NCBI RefSeq assembly: GCF_000425145.1
Contig: NZ_KE384313.1
Coordinates: 62,001-126,000 of the forward strand
Source: Pedobacter glucosidilyticus DSM 23534
GTDB taxonomy: Bacteria > Bacteroidota > Bacteroidia > Sphingobacteriales > Sphingobacteriaceae
Direction: 5' to 3'
Length of the DNA: 64,000 nt
The position numbers were made by a program, and so were the translations under genes. The notes under the pieces are model-generated. The model saw nothing but the letters and a program-made list of their open reading frames with translations, was not told the origin of the DNA and searched no databases. The first letter of the stretch is position 1. The number at the start of each line of letters is the position of its first letter. Positions 1 to 8,345 of this stretch are shown here, piece by piece.

Positions 1-1098
1 GGTCTTACCAACGCTATTTTATTAAGCAAAGCAGGCTTTGAAGTTTGCCTTGCCGAGCGTAAATTTTACCCTTTCCATAGGGTTTGTGGCGAGTATGTAA
101 GCAATGAAGCTTTACCTTTTTTAAAAAGTTTGGGGTTAAACCCCGAGGATTTGCAAGCGAGTAAACTAGAAAAGTTAATTATTGCTGCGCCATCAGGAAA
201 AACCATTCATGCCCCTTTAGATTTAGGTGGATTTGGCATCAGCCGATACACCTTAGATGAGCAGCTTTACCTCATCGCTAAACAGCAAGGTGTGGAGTTT
301 CTTTTAGGCGAAAAAATAACGGATATCTATTTTCATGATGAACAGTTTAACATTTCGCTAGCCGGAAAAACTTATCAGGCAGATTTGGTGATTGGTGCTT
401 TTGGAAAACGCTCTAACTTAGATAAGCAACTACAACGTTCCTCCTTTTTTAAGCGCAGCCCATATATGGGTGTTAAATATCATGTCAAATTAGATTTCCC
501 TAAAGACACCATCCGCTTAGATAATTTTGAAGGTGGTTATTGTGGCCTAAATAGTATTGGGACAGATAGCTATTGCTTATGTTACCTATCAGAAAATAGG
601 CATTTAAAAAAATACGGTTCAATAGCCACTGTGGAAGAACAAGTTTTAAGCAAAAACCCCTTTTTAAGAGAAGTTTTTCGCAATGCCGAGTTTATTTGGG
701 ATAAGCCAGAAACCATCAATGAAATTGCTTTTGAGCGCAAAACATTGATAGAAAACCATATCCTCATGTGTGGCGATACTGCCGGAATGATTGCCCCACT
801 TTGTGGAAACGGTATGGCTATAGCCATACACTCGGCAAAAATTTTAAGCTCTTGTATAGTAAATATTTGTCTGGATGGCATCAATCCTTCAAAAAGAGCC
901 CAACTAGAAAAAGCTTATATCCAAACATGGCAGCAAGAATTTGCACAAAGATTGTTTATAGGCAGAACTATACAAAAGCTATTTGGACATAATCAAGTTT
1001 CAGAAATAGCCATTGGTAGTCTCAACCATTTTCCTAAACTGTTATCTTTCTTGGTAAAGCAAACACATGGGAAAGTTTTTAAAGTAGAAAGTACATAG
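1..1098 (+). CDS. FAD-dependent oxidoreductase (geranylgeranyl reductase-like), 5' end cut by window edge
   Basis: The frame is open from base 1, so the true start and the N-terminal GxGxxG dinucleotide-binding motif lie outside the window; the first start-like codon (TTG at 130) is internal. Visible family signs are the RVCGEYVSNEA stretch near the new N-terminus and the second FAD motif GDTAGMIAPLCGNGMAIAI about two thirds along, as in flavoprotein monooxygenases and geranylgeranyl reductase-like enzymes. In Bacteroidota such proteins often sit with type III polyketide synthase genes, but no such neighbour is visible, so the substrate is unknown. The last five codons (KVEST) lie inside the first copy of the tandem repeat that follows, so the repeat seems to have reached into the 3' end of the gene. 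Confidence 0.8.
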   Translation, partial: GLTNAILLSKAGFEVCLAERKFYPFHRVCGEYVSNEALPFLKSLGLNPEDLQASKLEKLIIAAPSGKTIHAPLDLGGFGISRYTLDEQLYLIAKQQGVEFLLGEKITDIYFHDEQFNISLAGKTYQADLVIGAFGKRSNLDKQLQRSSFFKRSPYMGVKYHVKLDFPKDTIRLDNFEGGYCGLNSIGTDSYCLCYLSENRHLKKYGSIATVEEQVLSKNPFLREVFRNAEFIWDKPETINEIAFERKTLIENHILMCGDTAGMIAPLCGNGMAIAIHSAKILSSCIVNICLDGINPSKRAQLEKAYIQTWQQEFAQRLFIGRTIQKLFGHNQVSEIAIGSLNHFPKLLSFLVKQTHGKVFKVEST

Positions 1099-1833
1099 TA
1101 TAAAGTAAAAAGAACTTGAAAGGCGGTTATTTAGGGAGACTGCCTTAAATATAAAACTCATCTCTCCGAAGAACGAAAGACGGCCTATGAAGATTTGGAA
1201 GTTGAGTCAAATAAATCTTTTGCATAAATTATCATAAAGCAGTATCGGGAAACAATCCGACGGGTGTTGTACAAACCTTCACTAAGCATAAACTTACACA
1301 CCACTCAGGATTGTGGCTAAAGATTTATTTAGACGAAACGACAAATATTCATCAGCCTTGAAGTATTCATTTTTTGTTTATGGTTTTTCTTAGGCATTCA
1401 TGAACTCGTTCCTCGTTTTTGGGGGACTTTTTTCAAGAAAAAAGTGCCTAGGGCTGGCCGCCTATGAGGCCGGAAAAGCCCTGTGCGCTAAGCCTACTAA
1501 TTCAAAGATCTTTAATGATAATAATTATCCGCCTCAAGAGCCGGCGGGGCCCATTACTTTTTAGAGGAAAAAAGTAATCAAAATCCTTGATTAATCCCAC
1601 AGGAGCCTTTGTCGCACATACCTTTACCCACACTCAAAAACAGGGAGCGCTTATTTTTGCTCGTTTATACTTATTGAAAGTTAGTGTAAACTCGAACGCA
1701 AAACCGCATGCGCTATAGGCTTGGTTGTGCTAACTTTTTTATTTCTGCTACTGTTTTTTCGTCTTTCCGGCTCTGGGGGATTGCTCATGCGTTTCGGGAT
1801 AGTCTATTTTTTATGAATGGTTGTTCCTTTTTA
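1082..1833. repeat. Tandem non-coding repeat unit, copy A (about 752 bp)
   Basis: First of three tandem units. In order it holds: a GTAGAAAGTA-rich head; the conserved block GAACGAAAGACGGCCTATGA at 1171; a long hairpin; and two T-rich/A-rich hairpins in opposite orientation (ACTTTTTT/AAAAAAGT at 1426-1445 and ATTACTTTTT/AAAAAAGTAAT at 1553-1578). The long hairpin has an outer stem AAATAAATCTTT (1209-1220) with AAAGATTTATTT (1319-1330). Its inner stem is ACAATCC (1252-1258) with GGATTGT (1308-1314), then GGTGT (1263-1267) with ACACC (1298-1302). No convincing reading frame runs through the unit. It could be a structured RNA, an inert dispersed repeat, or the remnant of a small mobile element. 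Confidence 0.8.
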
Positions 1834-2591
1834 GAAGTAGAAAGTACGGAGTAGAAAGTATAAAGAACCTAAAAAGCGGATATTTAGGAGCTGCCTTAAA
1901 TATAAAACTCATTTTCCCGAAGAACGAAAGACGGCCTATGAAGATTTGGAAGTGTAGGCAAATAAATCTTTTGCATAAACTTTCATAAAGAACTATAGGA
2001 AAACAATCCGACGGGTGTTGTAGAAACCTTCATCAAGTAAAACCATTCACACCACTCAGGATTGTGGATAAGATTTATTTAGACGAAACGACAAATATTC
2101 ATCAGCCTTGATTTTTTGTTCACTTTTTTATCAAGAAAAAAGTGAATAGGGTTGGCCGCCTATGAGGCCGGAGAGCCTTGTGCGAAAATGCCATTACAAG
2201 AAAAGAAAGAAGCCACTATCCGGCTAGGGTTGGAAAGTCTTGTGCGCTAAGCCTATTAGTTCAAATATCTTTAATGATAATAATTATCCGCCTCATGAGC
2301 CGGCAGGGCCCATTACTTTTTAGAGGAAAAAAGTAATCAAAATCCTTGATCAATCCCACAGGAGCCTTTGTCGCACATCCCTTACCACACTCAAAAGCAG
2401 GGAGCGCTTATTTTTGCTCGTTTATACTTATTGAAAGTTAGTGTAAACTCAAACGCAAAACCGCATGCGCTATAGGCTTGGTTGTGCAAGATTTTTTAAT
2501 TTCTGCTGCTGTTTTTTCGTCTTTCCGGCTCTGGGGGATTGCTCATGCGTTTCGGGATAGTCTATTTTTTATGAATGGTTGTTCCTTTTTA
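1834..2591. repeat. Tandem non-coding repeat unit, copy B (about 758 bp)
   Basis: Second unit, close in sequence to copy A over most of its length; the conserved GAACGAAAG block is at 1922, 751 bp after that of copy A. The long hairpin is kept: outer arms 1960-1970 and 2070-2080, inner arms ACAATCC (2003-2009) and GGATTGT (2059-2065). It differs from copy A by lacking about 60 bp before the first T/A hairpin and by an insertion after the GGCCGCCTATGAGGCC palindrome (around 2185-2245). No gene is visible. Confidence 0.8.
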
Positions 2592-2994
2592 GAAGTAGAA
2601 AGTATTGAGTAGAAAGTATAAAGACCCTAAAGAGCAGATATTTGAATAGTAAAAAGTACAGAGTTTAAAGACCCTAAAGAGCAGATATTTAGGGACTGCC
2701 TTTAATCATTAAATAACATTCTCCGAAGAACGAAAGACGGCCTATGAAGATTTAGCAGGAAAGACCCATAAATCTTTTACATCAACTTTCATAAAACACT
2801 ATCAGAAAGCAAGCGGAAGAAGTGTTGTAAATGCTTTCAATAAAGTACAAACTTTACCACGACTCCCGTTTGCGGATAAAAGATTTATGGAGGATTTACA
2901 ACAAATATTCATCAGCCTTGATTTTTTGTTCACTTTTTTTTCAAGAAAAAAGTGAATAGGGCTGGCCGCCTATGAGACCGGAAAGCCTTGTGCG
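2592..2994. repeat. Tandem non-coding repeat unit, copy C (partial, diverged)
   Basis: Third unit, with a duplicated head (2592-2690) and ending after the first T/A hairpin, so the 3' half found in A and B is missing. The long hairpin has a quite different sequence but the same fold: outer arms CCATAAATCTTTT (2766-2778) and AAAAGATTTATGG (2878-2890), inner arms GCAAGCGG (2809-2816) and CCGTTTGC (2866-2873). Compared with copy A, two outer A-T pairs have become C-G and inner pairs have changed on both sides. This points to selection on the structure and not only on the sequence. Confidence 0.75.
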
Positions 2995-3109
2995 CAACAG
3001 CCATAAACCTATCTCAAAAAAACTTCTCCATATAAATCTGAAAAAAATTAAGCTGAGGCATAGGGGTAAACTTAAACCAGCGTGTTACATCATTAAACAA
3101 CTATAAAAT

Positions 3110-4240
3110 ATGATGTATTATAAGAACATAAGTTTAGCATTACTACTTGCCTTAACAAGTTACACGGCTGATGCACAGCACTTAAAGAGAGACAAAATTC
3201 ATTTTGGCTTTATTTATCCCTTAAGTACCAATGGTATAGATGCTCCTGCGGATACCAATCACCTTTCTATACATGCTATTGCCGGAGTATCTGCCGCAGA
3301 AGATGGTGTAAGCATTGCAGGTATCAGTAATGTTGTTAAAGGTTATGCCAAAGGAGTTCAAGTAGCTGGTTTTTCTAACCATATCGGTGCTGAAAGCAAA
3401 GGCTTACTGATTGCTGGTTTTAGTAATACATATAAACATGCAGATGGTTTACAATTTGCAGGTTTTACTAATATCAGTGCAGGTAAAGTTAGGGGGGCTC
3501 AGTTTGCAGGTTTCCTAAATACCAGTAAAGGCAATACCGGAGCTCAATTTGCAGGCTTTGCTAATATAAGTCCGGAGGTTACAGGTTCTCAGTTTGCAGG
3601 TTTTGCCAATATTGTTAAGGATACCGTTACAGGGCCCCAAATAGCGGGTTTTATCAATATAGCAGATTCAGTAGGGTCGCAATTTGCTGGCTTTATAAAT
3701 GTTGCCAGAAAGGTAAAAGGAGTACAAGCTGCTGGCTTTATAAATATTGCCGATAGTAGCGACTTTCCTATCGGGATTATCAATATCATTAAATCGGGAG
3801 AAAAGAGTTTGAGTTTCAGTATGGATGATCAACTCAATACCTTAGCCAGTTTTAGGTCTGGTGGAAGGATTTTGTATGGTATCATAGGTTTGGGTTACAA
3901 CTTAGAAAATAAAGACGAAGTATATGCTTTCGAGCTTGGCTTTGGGGCTCACTTCTTCCGTACCCGATATTTCAGACTAAATGTAGAACTCAGTTCTCTG
4001 TGTTTAGAAAGCTTTAAAGCCGGAGAGTATTTCAAAAATTCCTTAAAAGCATTACCTGCTATCAAAATCAGCAAGCGTATAGAACTTTACGGAGGCGCCT
4101 CTATCAATTATGTAAATACCAATACGCCAGAAGGTAGAAATCTAACAAAGTCATATATCCACTCCTGGAATGCAGACTATAGCCGAAATTTTAATGGGCT
4201 TTATTTGGGCTATACCGGCGGAATCAATTTTATTTTTTAG
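3110..4240 (+). CDS. Exported surface protein with about ten G-x-Q-x-A-G-F-x-N repeats
   Basis: A 376-residue protein with a cleavable signal peptide (cut probably after TADAQ, near residue 23). Residues about 65-240 hold about ten tandem units of 14-17 residues with the core G-x-Q-x-A-G-F-x-N (for example GAQFAGFANISPEVT). This spacing suggests a stacked beta solenoid. The roughly 130 C-terminal residues have alternating hydrophobic and aromatic strands ending in INFIF, as in outer-membrane beta barrels. Similar repeats occur in proteins annotated as LA_2272-type surface repeat proteins. The same architecture recurs at the C-terminus of the protein at 6528-8294, which suggests a shared role or partnership. 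It opens a run of five closely spaced same-strand genes. Its function is not known. Confidence 0.7.
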   Translation: MMYYKNISLALLLALTSYTADAQHLKRDKIHFGFIYPLSTNGIDAPADTNHLSIHAIAGVSAAEDGVSIAGISNVVKGYAKGVQVAGFSNHIGAESKGLLIAGFSNTYKHADGLQFAGFTNISAGKVRGAQFAGFLNTSKGNTGAQFAGFANISPEVTGSQFAGFANIVKDTVTGPQIAGFINIADSVGSQFAGFINVARKVKGVQAAGFINIADSSDFPIGIINIIKSGEKSLSFSMDDQLNTLASFRSGGRILYGIIGLGYNLENKDEVYAFELGFGAHFFRTRYFRLNVELSSLCLESFKAGEYFKNSLKALPAIKISKRIELYGGASINYVNTNTPEGRNLTKSYIHSWNADYSRNFNGLYLGYTGGINFIF

Positions 4241-4260
4241 AAACCAAATTCATATTCATC

Positions 4261-4926
4261 ATGAACAATTTAAATTTTAACATTTTAATCTTATTGATAT
4301 TAGCTTTTACAACCGTTTCTTGTCGTAAAGACCGTGTTGAGGCCAATAAAAACATCGTTACAGAAGAGCGTAACCTATCTGGTTTCCATAGCATAAGAAA
4401 TAGTGGCGCTACAGAAGTTTTTATTACTTACGGTAATACGTTTAAAATTGAGCTGAGAGGATCATCTAATCTTATACCTTATTTTAAAACACGTCTTTTG
4501 GGTAATACGCTACATTTGGGTTATCAGCAGGTAAATGTGGAAGATGATGATCTTAAAGTTTATATAACTATGCCTGTTATAAATGGTATAGCATTAAGTG
4601 GTAGCGGAGATGCAGAACTTAAAGGAGCTTTCCCTGAAGCGGATGCTTTAACTATTGACATCAGCGGTTCAGCCGATTTAGAATCTTCGGAAGAACTACT
4701 TTACCATAACGTTAGAGTGAATATTTCTGGTTCTGGAGATGTAAAATTACCTTTTCTGCAATGCAACACTGCTGATGTAAACATTTCTGGATCCGGAAAT
4801 ACCCGGTTAAAAGTACAAGATCATCTAAAAGTAAGAATAAGTGGAAGCGGCAGGGTTTATTATACCGGAAGTCCACAAATAGATAGTAAGGTTAGTGGCT
4901 CTGGCGGAGCGGTAAAAGTACCCTAA
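4261..4926 (+). CDS. Lipoprotein with head GIN / DUF2807 domain
   Basis: A 221-residue protein whose N-terminus ends in the lipobox-like TTVSC, so Cys21 is probably lipidated. The body is built from repeated SGSGD/N strands (ISGSADLE, ISGSGDVKL, ISGSGNTRL), the mark of the DUF2807 'putative auto-transporter adhesin' beta-helix family common in Bacteroidota. It starts 20 bp after the upstream repeat protein and ends 3 bp before the sigma-factor gene, so it is very likely co-transcribed with both. The family has no settled biochemical role; a surface or periplasmic structural role is inferred. Confidence 0.85.
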   Translation: MNNLNFNILILLILAFTTVSCRKDRVEANKNIVTEERNLSGFHSIRNSGATEVFITYGNTFKIELRGSSNLIPYFKTRLLGNTLHLGYQQVNVEDDDLKVYITMPVINGIALSGSGDAELKGAFPEADALTIDISGSADLESSEELLYHNVRVNISGSGDVKLPFLQCNTADVNISGSGNTRLKVQDHLKVRISGSGRVYYTGSPQIDSKVSGSGGAVKVP

Positions 4927-4929
4927 AAC

Positions 4930-5565
4930 ATGATCAATACAGCTGCTTTACAGGAGGCTTTAAGTATACTTCATGCAGATGAAAAACCATTATATTTGAA
5001 TGTGCAGGAAGAAGACCTAACTGTTATAGACGAAAAGACTTTTGAACAGCTTTTTAAAAGTCATTATCAGGCTCTTTATGCCTATGCTTACACTTTTTTA
5101 AAAGATGAGATGCAGGCAGAAGAAACAGTACAAGGCTTCTTCTTAAAAGCATGGGAAAAAAGAAATCAGCTGGGTGAATTGCTGTTAAAGAAATCTTATT
5201 TATACAAAAGTATTTATCATGATTGTTTAAACCAGTTAAGACATCAAAAGGTAAAAAATCAGTACAGCCAACAAATTATGTATTTGGAAGGAGAATCTAC
5301 AGAGCGGTCTGCAGATACCAGAGCTCATACTAAAGAACTGGAACAACAAATTACTGAGGCTTTAATTGCTTTACCAGAGCAATGCCGTACCATATTTCAA
5401 ATGAGCCGTTTTGAAGAATTAAAATATCGTGAAATTGCTGAAGCATTAGCTATTTCTGTAAAAACAGTAGAAAACCAAATGGGTAAAGCTTTAAAAATAA
5501 TGCGTAGCAGACTAACAGAATTTTTGAGTTTAATGCTTTGGCTTATTAATCATTTTAACAATTAG
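4930..5565 (+). CDS. ECF-type RNA polymerase sigma factor (FecI-like)
   Basis: A 211-residue sigma-70 family protein. Region 2 spans about residues 37-100 (LFKSHYQALYAYAYTFLKDE) and region 4 about residues 138-195, with the helix-turn-helix LKYREIAEALAISVKTVENQ. The N-terminal 35 residues extend beyond the usual ECF length; a later start is possible, but no better ATG stands out. The FecR-type anti-sigma gene follows 6 bp later, the classic pairing for surface signalling. Its target promoter cannot be read from one locus; it may act on its own operon. Confidence 0.9.
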   Translation: MINTAALQEALSILHADEKPLYLNVQEEDLTVIDEKTFEQLFKSHYQALYAYAYTFLKDEMQAEETVQGFFLKAWEKRNQLGELLLKKSYLYKSIYHDCLNQLRHQKVKNQYSQQIMYLEGESTERSADTRAHTKELEQQITEALIALPEQCRTIFQMSRFEELKYREIAEALAISVKTVENQMGKALKIMRSRLTEFLSLMLWLINHFNN

Positions 5566-5571
5566 GCTACT

Positions 5572-6531
5572 ATGGATGAAGAATTATTGATAAAATATAT
5601 AGTAGGCGAAACTGATGCCAAAGAGCAGGAACTGGTAAATAAATGGTTACAAGAAAGCAGCAATCATCAGAAAGAACTTGGCCGACTAAAGCGTATCTGG
5701 GAAGAAAGTAAAAAGATAAGTCTGCATGAATTACCAGATGCCGAAATGGCATGGGAAAAGTTTAAAATGAAACGCTCTCAACAAGAAAAAGTGCAGGTAA
5801 AACCCTTAAATACTTCACGTTTCTTGATGTATAAAGTTGCTGCTGCAGTAATTCTGGTAACCAGTATTGCCCTCATGTTATTTGTTTACCAACAAAAGCC
5901 TATCCAGCTTAATGCGGCACAAGAAATACATAAAGCTGTTTTACCAGATGGTTCTAAAGTTGTACTTAACCGAAATAGCAGTTTAAGTTATCAGGATTTT
6001 GATAACAGTGAAAGATTGGTAAACCTACACCATGGTGAAGCATTTTTTGATGTTAAACCTGATAAAACAAAACCATTTATCATAGATGCACAGGGTGTCA
6101 AAATTAAAGTATTGGGTACTTCTTTTAATGTAAAACAACGAGATACCATCACTGAGGTTATTGTAGAAAGCGGATTGGTAAGTGTAACCAGAGGTAAAGA
6201 TATGGTTAAACTAAAGGCCGGAGAAAAGGTATTTATAAGTACCAACAGCCCTTACTTACTTAAACAAGAAAATACCGACCTTTTGTTTAGGTACTACAGT
6301 AAGCAAGTATTAATAGCAGATAACACACCCTTATGGCGTGTTGTAGAAGTATTGAATGAAAAATATCAGACAAAGATTGTGATACAAAATCCTCAATTAA
6401 AAAATGCTAAGCTTAATGCCACTTTTAAGGATGAGTCTTTAGATGAAATACTCGGGGTAATTGCTGCAACCTTTAATGCCCGTATTACCAAGGTTGATCA
6501 GCAGCAAATCATCATTAGCTTAAAAGAATGA
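5572..6531 (+). CDS. FecR family anti-sigma factor (transmembrane, DUF4974)
   Basis: A 319-residue protein. The N-terminal roughly 85 residues are cytoplasmic and should bind the sigma factor. One membrane helix follows (about 86-107, VAAAVILVTSIALMLFVY). Then come the periplasmic FecR domain (about 120-215, with LPDGSKVVLNRNSSLSY and VLGTSFNVK) and a DUF4974 module at the C-terminus. It is expected to hold the sigma factor encoded 6 bp upstream and to release it when its periplasmic part touches an STN domain. The stop overlaps the start of the next gene by 4 bp (ATGA), which points to translational coupling with the STN protein. Confidence 0.92.
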   Translation: MDEELLIKYIVGETDAKEQELVNKWLQESSNHQKELGRLKRIWEESKKISLHELPDAEMAWEKFKMKRSQQEKVQVKPLNTSRFLMYKVAAAVILVTSIALMLFVYQQKPIQLNAAQEIHKAVLPDGSKVVLNRNSSLSYQDFDNSERLVNLHHGEAFFDVKPDKTKPFIIDAQGVKIKVLGTSFNVKQRDTITEVIVESGLVSVTRGKDMVKLKAGEKVFISTNSPYLLKQENTDLLFRYYSKQVLIADNTPLWRVVEVLNEKYQTKIVIQNPQLKNAKLNATFKDESLDEILGVIAATFNARITKVDQQQIIISLKE

Positions 6532-8294
6532 AATACCTAATTACCTTATGCCTTCTGATTTGCTGGTTAAAAAATGTAAGTCTAGCACAGCATTTACATC
6601 AAAAACTTAGTCTTCATCTTAAAGAAAAAACTGTTGAGCAGGCCCTAGAAGAACTAAGTTTAAAAGGTAATTTCAGTTTCTCTTATGATGGTCAGCTGCT
6701 TCAAAAAGACAGCCTGATTAGTATAAAAGTATCTGATACTTATGTTTGGCAAATTCTTGATCAGCTTTTTGCTGCTCAAGTGAGTTATAAAGAAACAGGC
6801 AAACATATTATTTTAAGACCTGCTCAACATCGTTTTCATATTGTAGCAGAAGAAATCTCTGCAACTAAAAACCAATACAAAATAAGTGGTTATGTACTAC
6901 ACAACCTTACCGGTAAAGGCGTAGCAGGAGCAAGTGTGTATGAAAAAAAGTTGCTGCAATCTTCCCTTACTCATAAAGATGGTTATTTCAGGATGAGGTT
7001 TAGAGGTAATCATCCGGCAGTAGTTTTAACGGCCAGTAAAGAAAACTATAAAGATACGTCCATGATTTTTTTAGCTGATATTGCTGTCGCTCCAGAGGGT
7101 TATCTAGATAAAAACACAAAATCTTCCCTTACCATGTCATCTGTTATAGAGCGTACAGGAATAAACAGACTTTTATTATCATCCAAAAGAGGTATTCAGA
7201 GTTTAAACATTCCAGATTTTTTTGCTAACAGCCCTTTTCAGGCATCTTTAATTCCGGGTATAGGTTCTCAAGGTATGATGAGCTCTCAAGTAATCAATAA
7301 AGCTTCTTTAAACCTCATAGGGGGCTATTCTGCCGGCGTAGATGGTGCCGAGGTAGGTGGTGTTTTTAACATCACTAAAGGTAGCGTCGCCAAAGTACAG
7401 GTGGCCGGTGTTTTCAATGCAGTTGGAGGATCATTAAATGGCGTACAGGTAGCCGGAGTTACCAATTTTAATCTAGATGCTATTCATGGAGTGCAAGTGG
7501 CAGGTGTTTGCAATTACACTCCGTCTGCTGTTTCGGGTGTACAAATTGCTGGAGTTTCTAATTATACTCCGCAAAACTTAGCAGGTGTACAAATAGCAGG
7601 ACTTAGTAATATCGTATTAAAACAGGTAGAGGGCACTCAAATTGCAGGACTCATAAATGTTAACGCAAAAAGCATACAAGGCACCCAGATTTCGGGTTTA
7701 GGCAATATCAGTTTCCAACAGGTTAATGGAACACAAATTGGCGGGCTATTTAACTACGCCAAACAGTTAAACGGTGTACAAATTGGACTTTTTAATTTGG
7801 CTGGTAGCTCTAACGGCTACAGCATAGGCTTATTTAATTTTTTTAAAGATGGTTACCATAAAGTAGAGCTTACCGCTGATGAAATACTTAATACGCAGCT
7901 TAGTTTTAAAACAGGTAATGCAAATTTATACACCTTCTTATTAGGTGCTACACATTTAGAAAAAGACCGTAAAGCTTTTGCAGCTGGTTTGGGTATGGGG
8001 CATGATTTTAGGTCTCTTAAAAAGCTACAATTTTCTTTAATGTTATCTTCAAAAGTATTTTTTACAGGTAATGATACCTATTTTCCTATTTTAAATAAAA
8101 TAAGTTTACAGCCTTCTTTTCCTATCATAAAAAATTTAAGAGCTTTTGCAGGACCATCATTTAATTTTCTTTATGATGATGATAGCCAAAAAGTTGCACA
8201 AGGTTACAAAACAATTTCCCCGTCTTATGCCTCAAATTTAAATAGCCATATTAAAACTTGGGTAGGTTGGAATATTGGACTAACATTTTTTTAA
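6528..8294 (+). CDS. STN domain + carboxypeptidase-regulatory-like domain + surface repeat protein
   Basis: A 588-residue protein with a signal peptide (about 1-21, ending SLAQ). It has an STN (secretin/TonB short N-terminal) domain at about 25-110 and a CarboxypepD_reg-like beta sandwich at about 122-200 (ISGYVLHNLTGKGVAGASVY). About ten repeats of the G-V-Q-V-A-G-V-x-N type follow at about 265-435, and then a C-terminal region like that of the protein at 3110-4240 (both have a D-x-x-L-N-T motif followed by barrel-like strands). STN and CarboxypepD_reg modules normally front TonB-dependent receptors and touch FecR. Here the plug and the 22-strand receptor barrel are absent. It is probably the outer-membrane sensor or effector arm of this sigma/anti-sigma set; the signal is unknown. 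Confidence 0.8.
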   Translation: MKYLITLCLLICWLKNVSLAQHLHQKLSLHLKEKTVEQALEELSLKGNFSFSYDGQLLQKDSLISIKVSDTYVWQILDQLFAAQVSYKETGKHIILRPAQHRFHIVAEEISATKNQYKISGYVLHNLTGKGVAGASVYEKKLLQSSLTHKDGYFRMRFRGNHPAVVLTASKENYKDTSMIFLADIAVAPEGYLDKNTKSSLTMSSVIERTGINRLLLSSKRGIQSLNIPDFFANSPFQASLIPGIGSQGMMSSQVINKASLNLIGGYSAGVDGAEVGGVFNITKGSVAKVQVAGVFNAVGGSLNGVQVAGVTNFNLDAIHGVQVAGVCNYTPSAVSGVQIAGVSNYTPQNLAGVQIAGLSNIVLKQVEGTQIAGLINVNAKSIQGTQISGLGNISFQQVNGTQIGGLFNYAKQLNGVQIGLFNLAGSSNGYSIGLFNFFKDGYHKVELTADEILNTQLSFKTGNANLYTFLLGATHLEKDRKAFAAGLGMGHDFRSLKKLQFSLMLSSKVFFTGNDTYFPILNKISLQPSFPIIKNLRAFAGPSFNFLYDDDSQKVAQGYKTISPSYASNLNSHIKTWVGWNIGLTFF

Positions 8295-8345
8295 TTATAG
8301 TATCTAAAATTATTAGTTTTAAGCATCCTTATTTATAATCGCTTC

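Noticed and set aside
1099-3109. Hidden small genes in the repeat array
   Set aside because: Frames in either direction are short, not shared between copies and interrupted by stops; the conserved parts are hairpins, not codons.
3300-3790. The A-G-F-x-N units as pentapeptide repeats
   Set aside because: The units are 14-17 residues long, not five, and do not follow the A(D/N)Lxx pattern.
4930-8294. The FecI/FecR pair as an iron or siderophore uptake locus
   Set aside because: There is no TonB-dependent receptor, no siderophore or heme gene and no transporter in the unit; the STN protein is a repeat protein.
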